Shown: positions 15,410 through 24,169, numbered from the stretch's first letter. The stretch is DNA of 54,918 bases from Clostridia bacterium (GCA_017467445.1 JAFTSG010000012.1:1-54918), one strand, 5' to 3'. The notes: generated by a model from the letters alone, not told the origin. Numbers and translations: made by a program.

Positions 15410-16612
15410 TTATGAATTCAAAACTCTTATAACTTTTGTTGTAATACCAAGTTTTTCGGTTTTTGCTTTTATTTCGCCAAAAGTCATTTCTCCGGTTATA
15501 AACGCCACTTCATCGCCTTCTTCAGCACATGTTATGTTACCAAATTGTGCACGAAGCGCATCTTTTTCAGACGATTTTACTTTAACAAAATATGCAGTTT
15601 TTGTTTCGTTTATATCAATTACATAATTGTCTTTTCTTTTGTCCCATACGCAAATGCTTTCAGTTCCTTCGGAAATTGCAATATCAATTACATCCGCAAC
15701 AACTGCGCTTGCAGTAGGTTCTTTTCCGGCACCTCTGCCGTAGAAAAGTGTTTCATCAACCATATTGCCTTTAACAGATATTGCATTAAATACGCCGTTT
15801 ACGCCTGCAATAAGGTGATTTTTGGAAACAAGCATCGGACTTACCCATATTTCAATTTTATCGCCCACTTTTTTACTGTGACCGATAAGTTTGATACCGT
15901 ATCCCATTTTTTCGGCAAGTACAGTATCGGAAAGTGATAGGCTTGTTATTCCCTCTACACTGATTTTATCAGGGTCAACCTCGCATCCGTATGCAAGAGA
16001 TGACAAAATTGCAATTTTACGGCAAGCATCTGTCCCCTCAACATCCGCAGCGGGATTTGCTTCCGCATATCCTTTTTCCTGTGCGCTTTTGAGTGCCACG
16101 TCAAAATCCATACCATTCTGCATCTGTGTAAGAATGTAGTTTGTTGTGCCGTTGAGAATACCCGAAATTTCGGTTATTTCGTTTCCGGCAAGACATCTCG
16201 CCATTGGTCTGATAACAGGAATTCCGCCACCTACACTTGCTTCAAACAGATACTTAACGCCATTTTTCTTTGCAAGTTCAAGAAGCTCAAACCCATGTGT
16301 TGCAACAAGCTCTTTATTTGATGTTACAACACTCTTCCCTGCGGCAAGAGCGCGTTTTGTAAACTCATACGCAATAGTTGCGCCGCCAATTACTTCCGCA
16401 ACAATATCAACTTCCGCATCGTTTACTATATCATCAAAATTTTTGGTAAACAAATTCTTTTCGGGATGGTCATCAAAATCTCTGATGTCAAGAACATATT
16501 TAATATCAAATTCTTTTCCGGTTTTACGCGAGATCTCCTTTGCGTTTGTGCGAAGTACTTCATACACGCCGGAACCGACTGTACCAAACCCCAGTATTGC
16601 TACTTTTGACAT
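15410..16612 (-). CDS. hom: Homoserine dehydrogenase
   Basis: 400 residues; reduces aspartate semialdehyde to homoserine using NAD(P)H. NAD-binding glycine motif ILGFGTVGSGVYEVL at the N-terminus, catalytic domain with SVGGGIPVIRPM, LNGTTNYILTQM and the family signature around ANPAADVEGTDACRKIAIL, then a small C-terminal ACT domain from about 325 (KTAYFVKVKSSEKDALRAQF). Its promoter is at 16649-16677. It is divergent from the apgM-like gene, a likely homoserine kinase partner. Confidence 0.95.
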   Translation of the reverse strand: MSKVAILGFGTVGSGVYEVLRTNAKEISRKTGKEFDIKYVLDIRDFDDHPEKNLFTKNFDDIVNDAEVDIVAEVIGGATIAYEFTKRALAAGKSVVTSNKELVATHGFELLELAKKNGVKYLFEASVGGGIPVIRPMARCLAGNEITEISGILNGTTNYILTQMQNGMDFDVALKSAQEKGYAEANPAADVEGTDACRKIAILSSLAYGCEVDPDKISVEGITSLSLSDTVLAEKMGYGIKLIGHSKKVGDKIEIWVSPMLVSKNHLIAGVNGVFNAISVKGNMVDETLFYGRGAGKEPTASAVVADVIDIAISEGTESICVWDKRKDNYVIDINETKTAYFVKVKSSEKDALRAQFGNITCAEEGDEVAFITGEMTFGEIKAKTEKLGITTKVIRVLNS

Positions 16613-16648
16613 AAACTTCCCTCCATTTTGTCATACGTATACTGATAT

Positions 16649-16677
16649 ATCATAACACATTCTCCCATAAATTGCAA
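16649..16677 (-). promoter_or_regulatory. Promoter of hom-lysC
   Basis: Minus strand TTGCAA (16677-16672), 17-nt spacer, TATGAT (16654-16649). Confidence 0.65.
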
Positions 16678-16695
16678 TAGTTTATTAAATAAATA

Positions 16696-16724
16696 TTGAA
16701 ATTATTAAAATAATGTGATATTAT
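16696..16724 (+). promoter_or_regulatory. Promoter of the apgM-like gene
   Basis: TTGAAA (16696-16701), 17-nt spacer, TATTAT (16719-16724). It is divergent from the hom promoter, with about 20 nt between the two -35 boxes, so one regulator could govern both. Confidence 0.65.
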
Positions 16725-16747
16725 AGTATGAAAAGGAGGAAATGAAA

Positions 16748-17956
16748 ATGAAATACTTGGTATTACTTGGCGACGGAATGGCAGATTTGCCACTTCTCGC
16801 TTATGATAATAGAACACCGCTTGAAATCGCATCTACACCGCAGTTTGACGCACTTGCCAAAAAGGGCACAGTTGGTCTTGTGAAAACTGTTCCGGCAACT
16901 CTTCCGCCGGGAAGTGACGTTGCAAACCTTGCTGTTATGGGATATAACCCCGACGAATATTACACGGGTCGTTCTCCTCTTGAAGCAGCATCAATCGGTG
17001 TTGACCTTAAACCCGACGATTATACATTCAGATGCAATCTCGTAACACTGTCAGGCGAAGAAAATTACGAAGACCGCACAATGATTGACTATTCCGCAGG
17101 CGAAATCTCAACAGCAGAAGCAGCAGAAATAATCAAAACAATAGGCGAAAAACTCGGCACGGAAATTATGGAATTCCACCGCGGAATTTCATACCGTCAT
17201 TTGCTTGTATGGCACGGTGCAAAAGAAGATTTCAATCTTACACCGCCGCACGACATTTCCGATAAAAAGATTAAGGACTACTTGCCGAATGTTCCCGCAC
17301 TTCTTGATTTAATGAAAAAAAGTGCAGAAATTTTAAAAGATCATCCAGTAAATATCGACCGCATAAAACGTGGTCTTAATCCTGCAACATCAATTTGGCT
17401 GTGGGGTGCAGGCACAAAACCGGCACTTTCTCCGTTTAAGGAAAAATACGGTCTTAACGCAAGCGTTCTTTCCGCAGTTGACCTTGTTAAAGGTATCGGT
17501 AAATGTGCCGATATGAACGTTGTTGAAGTTCCTAATGTTACAGGAACAATTGATACGGATTTTGAAGGCAAAACAAATGCCGCAATAAACGAGCTTAAAA
17601 ACGGCGCCGATTTTGTATATCTTCATTTTGAAGCGCCCGACGAATGCGGTCACCACGGCGATCCGGAAGGCAAAATCAAATCAATCGAATATCTTAACAG
17701 CCGCGTGCTTACACATATTCTTGATGCGTTTGCCGATATGGGCGAAGACTATACACTTCTTATTATGCCCGACCATCCGACACCTATCGCACTTAAAACA
17801 CATACCCGCACAGAAGTTCCGTTCCTGCTTTACAGAAGTAATAACGAAACGGACCATCCATGTTGTACATATGACGAAAAATGCGCAAAGAAATGCGGCG
17901 TGTACATAGAAGAAGGACATAAACTTCTTTCAATGATAATAAATAACGAAATATAA
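16748..17956 (+). CDS. Cofactor-independent phosphoglycerate mutase (ApgM-like), proposed homoserine kinase
   Basis: 402 residues of the alkaline-phosphatase superfamily, ApgM branch. Metal and nucleophile motifs: MKYLVLLGDGMADLP (Asp), PPGSDVANLAVMGY (nucleophile Ser), YLHFEAPDECGHHGDPE and IMPDHPTPI (metal ligands). A subfamily of ApgM-like proteins encoded beside hom has been proposed to act as homoserine kinase in organisms lacking ThrB. Here it is divergent from hom-lysC and no thrB is seen, which fits that reading; glycolytic mutase activity remains the alternative. The ATG at 16748 has GGAGG at 8-nt spacing and is preferred to that at 16742. Confidence 0.82.
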   Translation: MKYLVLLGDGMADLPLLAYDNRTPLEIASTPQFDALAKKGTVGLVKTVPATLPPGSDVANLAVMGYNPDEYYTGRSPLEAASIGVDLKPDDYTFRCNLVTLSGEENYEDRTMIDYSAGEISTAEAAEIIKTIGEKLGTEIMEFHRGISYRHLLVWHGAKEDFNLTPPHDISDKKIKDYLPNVPALLDLMKKSAEILKDHPVNIDRIKRGLNPATSIWLWGAGTKPALSPFKEKYGLNASVLSAVDLVKGIGKCADMNVVEVPNVTGTIDTDFEGKTNAAINELKNGADFVYLHFEAPDECGHHGDPEGKIKSIEYLNSRVLTHILDAFADMGEDYTLLIMPDHPTPIALKTHTRTEVPFLLYRSNNETDHPCCTYDEKCAKKCGVYIEEGHKLLSMIINNEI

Positions 17957-17959
17957 TGG

Positions 17960-17987
17960 AAAACGCAGGGAATTAACCCTGCGTTTT
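17960..17987. terminator. Bidirectional terminator between the apgM-like gene and spoIIID
   Basis: Perfect 11-bp stem AAAACGCAGGG / CCCTGCGTTTT around AATTAA; it overlaps the spoIIID stop codon. Confidence 0.88.
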
Positions 17988-18233
17988 CATATTTTCATAT
18001 TTGAGTTTTGTTGCCATACCGCCGCGTATGTGACGTTCCTGTTTGTTTTCCATAAGCACCGCCCTTGCCCGTTGCGCCAAAGACGGATTTATATTAATAA
18101 GCCGTTCCGCTATGTCTTTATGTACGGTTGATTTAGATACACAAAACTTCTTTGCGGCACTGCGTACGGTGGTTTTATTTTCAATGATATAGTTAGCAAG
18201 CGTAACGGCTCTTGTTTCGATGTAATCTTTCAT
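17973..18233 (-). CDS. spoIIID: Sporulation transcriptional regulator SpoIIID
   Basis: 86-residue DNA-binding protein that tunes sigma-E and sigma-K regulons in the mother cell. Family sequence is clear: MKDYIETRAVTLANYII, the helix-turn-helix TTVRSAAKKFCVSKSTVHKD, and the basic C-terminal part RARAVLMENKQERHIRGG that adds a second DNA contact. It stands alone, with its own candidate sigma-E promoter (18265-18294), as in other spore formers. Confidence 0.95.
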   Translation of the reverse strand: MKDYIETRAVTLANYIIENKTTVRSAAKKFCVSKSTVHKDIAERLININPSLAQRARAVLMENKQERHIRGGMATKLKYENMKTQG

Positions 18234-18264
18234 ATGAACAAATCCCCTTTTTGACTTTTTCTAC

Positions 18265-18294
18265 ATTATATGTCCGTAAGGATTTGTTTATGAA
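18265..18294 (-). promoter_or_regulatory. Candidate sigma-E promoter of spoIIID
   Basis: Minus strand CATATAAT (18272-18265) resembles the sigma-E -10 (CATACAAT-like), with TTCATAA 15 nt upstream as a possible -35. Sigma-E control of spoIIID is known in Bacillus; the match here is by eye. Confidence 0.45.
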
Positions 18295-18335
18295 AGTTAG
18301 GCTTATGCAAAACGCAATTTTGTATGACCCGTCTT

Positions 18336-19007
18336 TTACCACACAAACGGTATCAATCTATATTTTACTTTCTCTTTATATTTCGTGTATCCGCCAAGCT
18401 TTTTTTCAAGAAATTCTTCTTCATATTTAATCCTTTTTGAAATGATAAAAGGATACGCAAGAAAAACCAGAAACGAATAAACTGAGCCGAGAATTATCGG
18501 CATAGATAAAAACAAAAATATAGTAGCAGTGTACATAGGATGCCTTACAATACTGTACAGTCCCGTATCTATAACCTTTTGATTTTCCTGAACCTCTATG
18601 GTGCGAGAAAGGTATTTATTTTCCCGTATAACCTCGGCATAAAGAAGATGTGCCAGAAGAAATACCACAGTGGCTATTATCACAACGCTTTTCGGCAGAT
18701 TGCTCCAGCCAAACCTGAAGTCAAGACCGGAAGTAATAAAGCCAGCAATAAACATAAGGCTGCTTAATTTAACAACAATATTCTGCTCCTTTTGCTTTTC
18801 CTTTGCGTTTAGCCTAAGTTTTAAAAACTTCGGTGATTTAAACATCATAATAATACCTGCAATAAACATCGGCACAAATAAAACTGACATTAGAAGAATA
18901 CCGTTTGGAAAGAAAAATGTGCCTGCAGGTAAAAATATCAAAATTCCCACCAATATAATTCCGGATACTATTTTTGTTATTGCCTGAACAAATAATTTTA
19001 TTGTCAT
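18336..19007 (-). CDS. Membrane methyltransferase, isoprenylcysteine carboxyl methyltransferase family
   Basis: 223 residues with five to six transmembrane segments. The C-terminal part has the family's SAM-binding signature VIDTGLYSIVRHPMYTAT and the acidic/basic end RIKYEEEFLEKKLGGYTKYK. Bacterial members methylate lipids or small hydrophobic substrates; the substrate here is unknown. It is a lone gene between spoIIID and pyk and has no visible functional link to either. Confidence 0.85.
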   Translation of the reverse strand: MTIKLFVQAITKIVSGIILVGILIFLPAGTFFFPNGILLMSVLFVPMFIAGIIMMFKSPKFLKLRLNAKEKQKEQNIVVKLSSLMFIAGFITSGLDFRFGWSNLPKSVVIIATVVFLLAHLLYAEVIRENKYLSRTIEVQENQKVIDTGLYSIVRHPMYTATIFLFLSMPIILGSVYSFLVFLAYPFIISKRIKYEEEFLEKKLGGYTKYKEKVKYRLIPFVW

Positions 19008-19100
19008 AATTTCCTCACCGTCTCATCCAACCCAACGTTTTCTGTACTTTTGTTTTCATAATATCCTGTATTTATCATATATCATAAAAAGTAATCTTTT

Positions 19101-20513
19101 TTATATTTCTTCAACTTTAATAAGACTTGTTGTGCCGGGCTGGCCTGTTGTGTTACCCCCGGTTATTACTATTCTGTCTCCTTTATTCAGGTGCAGGACT
19201 TCTGCGGCAATTTTCTTTGCGGTATAGAAAAGCACATCAGTAGATGAAAACTGCTCGCACATTGCCGGAATTACGCCCCACGAAAGTGCAAGCTTTCTAT
19301 ATGTTTTCTCGTTTGTTGTAAGCCCGATTATCGGTACAGGCGAACGGAAACGCGACACCATTCTTGCTGTCATTCCCGACAGAGAACATGCAACAATTGC
19401 TTTTGCATCAAGGTCAATTGCCATTCCGCAGGTAGAATGTGAAATGGCATCCACTGCATTTCTTATCTGGAAATCCGCACTGTAATATCTTTTCTTATAT
19501 CTTATGTTTTGTTCTGTTGTTTCCGCTATCTTTGCCATTATTTCAAGCGAACGGACGGGGTATTTCCCTGCTGCTGTTTCACCCGAAAGCATAATTGCAC
19601 TTGTGCCGTCATACACAGCGTTTGCCACATCGGAAATTTCCGCTCTTGTAGGTCTTGGATTATTAATCATCGACTCAAGCATTTCCGTTGCTGTGATTAC
19701 CCTTTTACCAAGAAGACGGCATTTTGTAATCAGCTTTTTCTGTATTGCCGGAAGCCAGTCAAACGGAACCTCTACACCCATATCGCCACGGGCTATCATT
19801 ATACCGTCGCAATACTGACATATTTCTTCTATATTATCAAACCCTGACTGATTTTCAATTTTTGCTATAAGCTCAATGTTTTCCGCCCCGATTTCTTTCA
19901 GGTAGTTATGAACATCAATCAAATCCTGTTTGTTTGATACAAACGAGCAGGCAATATAATCCACATCATTCTGCAAGCCGAACAAAATATCCTGTTTATC
20001 TTGTTCGGACAGATATTTCTGCTTCATTACCTTACCGGGGAAACTCATACTTTTTCTGTCCGAAAGCTCGCCTCCGCAAAGAACCCTGCAGATTATATTA
20101 TTTCCTTCAATCGTTTCAATTTCAAACGACAACAGTCCGTTATTAAGCAGGATTGTATCGCCTGCTGACAGTTCTTCGGTAAGCTTAGGATAGCTTACGG
20201 ACACCACTTTTTCGTTACCTGTCACTTCTTCTGTGGTAAAAACAAACTTATCCCCGTCGGAAAGCGTAATTTTGCCGTTTTCAAACGTTTTTATTCTATA
20301 TTCCGGTCCTTTTGTATCCAGCATAATTGCAACTGGAATGTCAAGCTCTTTTCTTACCTCTTTTACTATATCTATTTTACGCTTATGGTCAGCATGTGTA
20401 TTATGGGAAAAATTAAGTCTTGCAACATTCATTCCCGCTTTACAAAGTTTGGATATAACCTCTTTTGTTTCACTTGCAGGTCCGAGCGTACAAACTATTT
20501 TTGTTTTGCGCAT
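19101..20513 (-). CDS. pyk: Pyruvate kinase
   Basis: 470 residues; converts phosphoenolpyruvate and ADP to pyruvate and ATP. Motifs: KIVCTLGPAS, GMNVARLNFSHNTHADH, the catalytic lysine in ELIAKIENQSGFDNIEEI, GIMIARGDMGVEVPFD and TATEMLESMINNPRPTRAE with the metal-binding region. The C-terminal regulatory domain ends in GDRIVITGGNTTGQPGTT. It lacks the extra PEP-utiliser-like domain of some Firmicute enzymes (about 585 residues). It is monocistronic, with a promoter at 20546-20574. Confidence 0.96.
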   Translation of the reverse strand: MRKTKIVCTLGPASETKEVISKLCKAGMNVARLNFSHNTHADHKRKIDIVKEVRKELDIPVAIMLDTKGPEYRIKTFENGKITLSDGDKFVFTTEEVTGNEKVVSVSYPKLTEELSAGDTILLNNGLLSFEIETIEGNNIICRVLCGGELSDRKSMSFPGKVMKQKYLSEQDKQDILFGLQNDVDYIACSFVSNKQDLIDVHNYLKEIGAENIELIAKIENQSGFDNIEEICQYCDGIMIARGDMGVEVPFDWLPAIQKKLITKCRLLGKRVITATEMLESMINNPRPTRAEISDVANAVYDGTSAIMLSGETAAGKYPVRSLEIMAKIAETTEQNIRYKKRYYSADFQIRNAVDAISHSTCGMAIDLDAKAIVACSLSGMTARMVSRFRSPVPIIGLTTNEKTYRKLALSWGVIPAMCEQFSSTDVLFYTAKKIAAEVLHLNKGDRIVITGGNTTGQPGTTSLIKVEEI

Positions 20514-20545
20514 TTTCTTCCTCCTCTTACTTATGTATTATTATG

Positions 20546-20574
20546 ATTATACCGCATTTTCTCTTATTTAGCAA
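20546..20574 (-). promoter_or_regulatory. Promoter of pyk
   Basis: Minus strand TTGCTA (20574-20569), 17-nt spacer, TATAAT (20551-20546), with GAGGAGGAAG before the pyk ATG. Confidence 0.75.
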
Positions 20575-20575
20575 G

Positions 20576-20609
20576 AAAAAATGTGATGCCTCAAAAGCAT
20601 CACATTTTT
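20576..20609 (-). terminator. Intrinsic terminator of the DUF378 gene
   Basis: Stem AAATGTGATGC / GCATCACATTT with a 7-nt loop and T-runs on both sides; it abuts the pyk promoter. Confidence 0.85.
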
Positions 20610-20617
20610 ACATTTGT

Positions 20618-20836
20618 TTATTTTTTTGTTGGTGCAGGGTCGTCTTCAAAGCGTTTTTCCTTGAAAAGTATAGATATTGACCAAAGTCCGGCAAGACCAA
20701 CAACAGCAAAAATAATTCTGCTGATTATGGAAAGCTGTCCGCCGAATAACCAGCCGACTGCGTCAAAACCGAAGATACCTATACTTCCCCAGTTTAAAGC
20801 ACCTATGATTACGAGTGCGAGTGCCAAATTATCCAT
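20618..20836 (-). CDS. DUF378 (YuzA-like) small membrane protein
   Basis: 72 residues with two transmembrane helices (LALALVIIGALNWGSIGIFG and IISRIIFAVVGLAGLWSISI). The pattern ALNWGxxGxFGFDxVxxLFGG is the hallmark of DUF378. GGAGG lies 9 nt before the ATG at 20836, which is chosen over the open-frame start at 20917. It lies directly downstream of the 6S RNA gene on the same strand. Function unknown. Confidence 0.85.
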   Translation of the reverse strand: MDNLALALVIIGALNWGSIGIFGFDAVGWLFGGQLSIISRIIFAVVGLAGLWSISILFKEKRFEDDPAPTKK

Positions 20837-20939
20837 AAACATTTTCCTCCGTATATACGGGAATCCGTATAGAAAAAATTTCGGGTTCTCTTTACCCTTG
20901 TTTATTATTTTCAGCACTTATACAAAATATACATAAAAA

Positions 20940-21136
20940 TAAAAACCCCGCCATGCCGTAGTGTAGGCTACTCAAACCTGCCCTAAAGCAGGTGGGTATT
21001 TCCCGTTTGCATTATAAGTCCCCTGGCACGCCAAAAGGCGCGGGGGCATTTACGCCGCAACCGGAGAGTCAATTCCCGTATTCTGAGTGTTGGTTTAAGT
21101 ACACCGTTACTACTAACATTGCAGGGATGTTTATTT
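20940..21136 (-). ncRNA. ssrS: 6S RNA
   Basis: About 197 nt, transcribed from the promoter at 21143-21171 and ending in GGCGGGG plus a T-run. The 5' end (CCCTGCAATG...TAGTAGT) pairs with the 3' end (ACTACGGCATGGCGGGG) as a closing stem. It is followed by opposed unpaired strands (a central bubble with GGTGTACTTAAACC opposite TTTGAGTAGCC) and a long GC-rich terminal arm containing ACCTGC/GGCAGGT and CCCCGCGCC/GGCGTGCC hairpins. Size, closing stem, bubble and terminal arm match 6S RNA, which mimics an open promoter and traps sigma-A RNA polymerase. No ORF explains the region. Alternative: another structured RNA of unknown class. Confidence 0.75.
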
Positions 21137-21142
21137 GTTTCT

Positions 21143-21171
21143 ATTATACTACGTTTTTTTAAGAATTACAA
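21143..21171 (-). promoter_or_regulatory. Promoter of 6S RNA
   Basis: Minus strand TTGTAA (21171-21166), 17-nt spacer, TATAAT (21148-21143); the predicted start is near 21136. Confidence 0.72.
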
Positions 21172-21180
21172 CAGGAAATA

Positions 21181-21486
21181 TCAGTCTTCTTCAAATTCAA
21201 AAACGTCTTTGTTGTTTTCTTTGAAGATTTCGTATACTGCTTCCACAACATCTTCGTCAGTTACTGTAAGAAGTGAATCTTCATCTTCTGTTTCGCCTTC
21301 TTCAAGAAGCATAATTACAACACCTGCATCTTCGTCTTCAACAGGAATCATAACAACATAAAGATTTCCTTCGTATTCTACATTGTCAAGAAACTCAAAC
21401 TCCACGTCGTTTCCGTCTTCATCTGTAAGAACTATTATAGTATCCTCTTCTTCAATATTATTCATGTCTTTTTCTTCATTAATCAT
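21181..21486 (-). CDS. DUF1292 acidic protein (YrzB-like)
   Basis: A 101-residue, strongly acidic cytoplasmic protein. DUF1292 pattern: DTIIVLTDEDGNDVEFEFLD, YEGNLYVVMIPVED and LLTVTDEDVVEAVYEIFK. AGGAG precedes the ATG at 21486, which removes the long extension (to 21600) overlapping ruvX. It follows ruvX on the same strand, as yrzB follows yrrK/ruvX in Bacillus. Function unknown. Confidence 0.88.
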   Translation of the reverse strand: MINEEKDMNNIEEEDTIIVLTDEDGNDVEFEFLDNVEYEGNLYVVMIPVEDEDAGVVIMLLEEGETEDEDSLLTVTDEDVVEAVYEIFKENNKDVFEFEED

Positions 21487-21505
21487 TGCAACTTTCTCCT
21501 TATTT

Positions 21506-21916
21506 TTAATTTTTATCCAAATAAGCCTGCAGTAAAATAACCGCCGATACTGTATCGACCACATTTTTTCGTTTTTTACTGCCGGACATAGATACATCAT
21601 TTAAAATGCGGTGCGCACTTACCGTTGAAAGACGTTCATCAATAAACTCATATTCAACATTTGTTACGGCTTTTATTTTTTCAGCAAACTCACGTACAAG
21701 AGCCGCCGTTTCACCCTCTGTGCCGTCCATATTAAGGGGCAATCCGTAAATCACTTTTTCCGCATTTTCGGACGTTATGATTTCCGCTACCTTTTCAAGC
21801 TGAACACGAAAGTTTTTTTCGTGAACTGTTCCTATCGGCGTGGCAAGCATTCCAAGAGCATCGCTTCTTGCCATACCGATTCGTGCCTTTCCGTAATCAA
21901 TGGAGACTATTTTCAT
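21506..21916 (-). CDS. ruvX: Putative pre-16S rRNA nuclease / Holliday junction resolvase-like (YqgF/RuvX)
   Basis: 136 residues with an RNase H-like fold. Motifs: MKIVSIDYGKARIGMARSD with the first catalytic Asp, VIYGLPLNMDGTEGETA, FIDERLSTVSAH with the Asp-Glu-Arg triad, and KKRKNVVDTVSAVILLQ with the last Asp. YqgF is now thought to mature the 5' end of 16S rRNA; a role in recombination was the first proposal. Its start overlaps the 3' end of the glycosyltransferase-CsaB gene by 20 nt. Confidence 0.92.
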   Translation of the reverse strand: MKIVSIDYGKARIGMARSDALGMLATPIGTVHEKNFRVQLEKVAEIITSENAEKVIYGLPLNMDGTEGETAALVREFAEKIKAVTNVEYEFIDERLSTVSAHRILNDVSMSGSKKRKNVVDTVSAVILLQAYLDKN

Positions 21917-24128
21917 TTTTACCCTCCATAAGGTCTATTGCAATTCGTGCATTTGCTTCTGCCTTTTCTTTGAATTCCTGCACTCTTTCCGCAAGGTCTT
22001 CTTTAATTTGTGCCGCATTTTCCACACATTCGTCAATCATTGCTTTATAATCTCCGCCTTCAAGGGCGCGCGGGTCAATATAATACGGCTGACCAAGATA
22101 TTTCTGGAAGCTGCTTACCTTCGGGTCGTATGCAATTCCTATACACGGAACCGCCTGCATTGTTGCATAAATAAGCATATGAAGTCTTACCGAAATTACC
22201 ATTTCACTTTTTGCAACAAGCCCAAGCATTGTTGACAGGTCAAGACGTCTGCTTATGAACACACCTTTTTTCTTCATTGCCATTACAATATTTCTGCCTA
22301 CGGACGCATCGTACGGATACTGCATCGGTATAAACAGAGGTGTAATGTTATATTTTTCGGCAATATAGTCTGCCATTTTTGCACAAAGTTCATTAAAGTT
22401 TTCGGGTGCATTTTTCCATTTGCGCACAGATATGCAGGCATAGGGTTTTCCCTCTTCTATCCCTGCTCCTTTAAGTATTTCTTCTGCTGCAAATTCGTTT
22501 ACATTATTTATTGCAAACGCAGGGTCGGCTGTAACAATAATTCTTGGAACGCCAACTCCCATATTTTTAAGTTCAATTGCTGAATCATCTTCACGCAAGG
22601 TAATAAGGTCAACGCTGTTAAGCACTTTCGCCGCATATTTTCTGTTTGCTTTTTTGAACACCGGACCTATTCCGTTGGCATAAAGCATAACCTTGCAGCC
22701 TGATTTTTTAGCAAGTTTTGTAATAAGCAGATAGTACAAAAGCGATTTTGTGCTTGTTCCGTCCTGAATAAGACTTCCGCCGCCAAGAATGAACAGTCTG
22801 CTTTGTTTTATTGCTTTTATAACTTTGAATATGTTATATCTGTTAGTAGCTTCCACTTTATAATGACGTTTTGTTTCCCTTGGATTTGAAGAAAGAACGT
22901 TTATTGAAACATCCTGTTTTTCCTTACGAAGCGAGTTTATCATTGCCTGTAAAAGAGCATCATCGCCGCTGTTGCGGAATCCGTAATATCCAAGAATTAC
23001 TATATCGCATTTTGACTTTTCAATACCCATTTTATATAATTTGAGGTTATCTTCCGTCATTTTCTCAAGCGAATATCCTGCAAGAACGGTTCTTCTTCCG
23101 TATTCGCCAAGCTTTGCGATTTCTTCCTCATCCATAGAAAGAACTTTTAAAATATCTTCTTCAAATATGGTATTATTTATTTCAAGCTGGCCTCTGCAGG
23201 TGAAATTTGTTTCAACGCATACATCATATTTTGATTCATCAAAAATACCGATATATCCTTCTGCACCGGCTACAATTACAGGTTTTTTCATTGCCATAGA
23301 TTCAAGAATTGCCCTGCCGACGCCTATACACAAATCAGCTGTGGAAACGTAATCATTTACGTTTGTTACCCCTCCCGTCAGCACAATGGCTCTTCTCTGC
23401 AGATTATTATTGATTTGTGCAGCCCTTTTGCTTACTTTTTCAAATGCGTCCCCTTCGCCTATTACAAGAAGTTCAAGACCAGGAACCTTTTCATTAAGAT
23501 TTTCAAAAATATCAAGTATTCTGAAAAGCGGCAAACAAACGTCTTCGTTAAGACGGCTTGTATAAACTATGCGTTTTGATTCCGGATTAAATCCCAGCTG
23601 TGATATAACATCGCCATAGTTATTTGCCATAGAAAACTTATCGGTATCAACACCATTTACACTTACTATTATATTGTGTTTGTCAACTTTATAATTCTTT
23701 AAAAGATACCTTTTTATATCCTCACTTACGGCAAGTGTTGCATCGCCCCAGTCGGTAAGCAGTTTTGTACCCATACCCGTAACATATGTTCCGTGCGCAG
23801 AGGTAACAAAACAGAATTTATTGGTGCGTCTTATAAGAGAGCAGATAAACGCCGGAATTCTTGCATGGGCATGCACAACATCCGGATTTTCAAGCGCAAT
23901 CGCCTGTTTAAGAATTTTATACGATTCTTTCATACAAGAAAAATCACGTTTGTTAAGAGGTGCATCATAAACTTTAACGCCGATAGCCTCAAGCTCATTT
24001 GCATAAACGCCTCTTTTTGCAACAACTGCTATTTTATGTCCTTCTCTTGCCAGTTGTTTCACAAGTTCGGTTACGTGAGTTTCTGCGCCGCCGATGTCAA
24101 GACTCATAAGAGTCATCAGTATTTTCAT
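21897..24128 (-). CDS. Fusion of a GT4 glycosyltransferase and a CsaB-type polysaccharide pyruvyl transferase
   Basis: 743 residues. Residues 1 to about 370 are a GT-B glycosyltransferase of family 4 (MSLDIGGAETHVTELVKQL, VVHAHARIPAFICSLI, RIVYTSRLNEDVCLPLFRI, GVGRAILESMAMKKPVIVAG). Residues from about 378 are a polysaccharide pyruvyl transferase (DIVILGYYGFRNSGDDALLQ, LFILGGGSLIQDGTSTKSLL, VMLYANGIGPV, ISVRLHMLIYATMQAVPCIG). CsaB adds pyruvate ketals to secondary wall polymers that hold S-layer (SLH-domain) proteins. One chain may thus transfer a sugar and pyruvylate the product. It has its own promoter (24170-24198) and overlaps ruvX by 20 nt. Confidence 0.88.
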   Translation of the reverse strand: MKILMTLMSLDIGGAETHVTELVKQLAREGHKIAVVAKRGVYANELEAIGVKVYDAPLNKRDFSCMKESYKILKQAIALENPDVVHAHARIPAFICSLIRRTNKFCFVTSAHGTYVTGMGTKLLTDWGDATLAVSEDIKRYLLKNYKVDKHNIIVSVNGVDTDKFSMANNYGDVISQLGFNPESKRIVYTSRLNEDVCLPLFRILDIFENLNEKVPGLELLVIGEGDAFEKVSKRAAQINNNLQRRAIVLTGGVTNVNDYVSTADLCIGVGRAILESMAMKKPVIVAGAEGYIGIFDESKYDVCVETNFTCRGQLEINNTIFEEDILKVLSMDEEEIAKLGEYGRRTVLAGYSLEKMTEDNLKLYKMGIEKSKCDIVILGYYGFRNSGDDALLQAMINSLRKEKQDVSINVLSSNPRETKRHYKVEATNRYNIFKVIKAIKQSRLFILGGGSLIQDGTSTKSLLYYLLITKLAKKSGCKVMLYANGIGPVFKKANRKYAAKVLNSVDLITLREDDSAIELKNMGVGVPRIIVTADPAFAINNVNEFAAEEILKGAGIEEGKPYACISVRKWKNAPENFNELCAKMADYIAEKYNITPLFIPMQYPYDASVGRNIVMAMKKKGVFISRRLDLSTMLGLVAKSEMVISVRLHMLIYATMQAVPCIGIAYDPKVSSFQKYLGQPYYIDPRALEGGDYKAMIDECVENAAQIKEDLAERVQEFKEKAEANARIAIDLMEGKNENSLH

Positions 24129-24169
24129 TCGTTTTCTCCTTAAATTTTATTTTAAAAGAGTATATATTT

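Noticed and set aside
20940-21136. RNase P RNA, tmRNA or SRP RNA for the structured RNA near 21 kb
   Set aside because: Signature segments of those RNAs are absent, the SRP RNA is elsewhere (36817-37090), and the closing stem, bubble and length fit 6S RNA.
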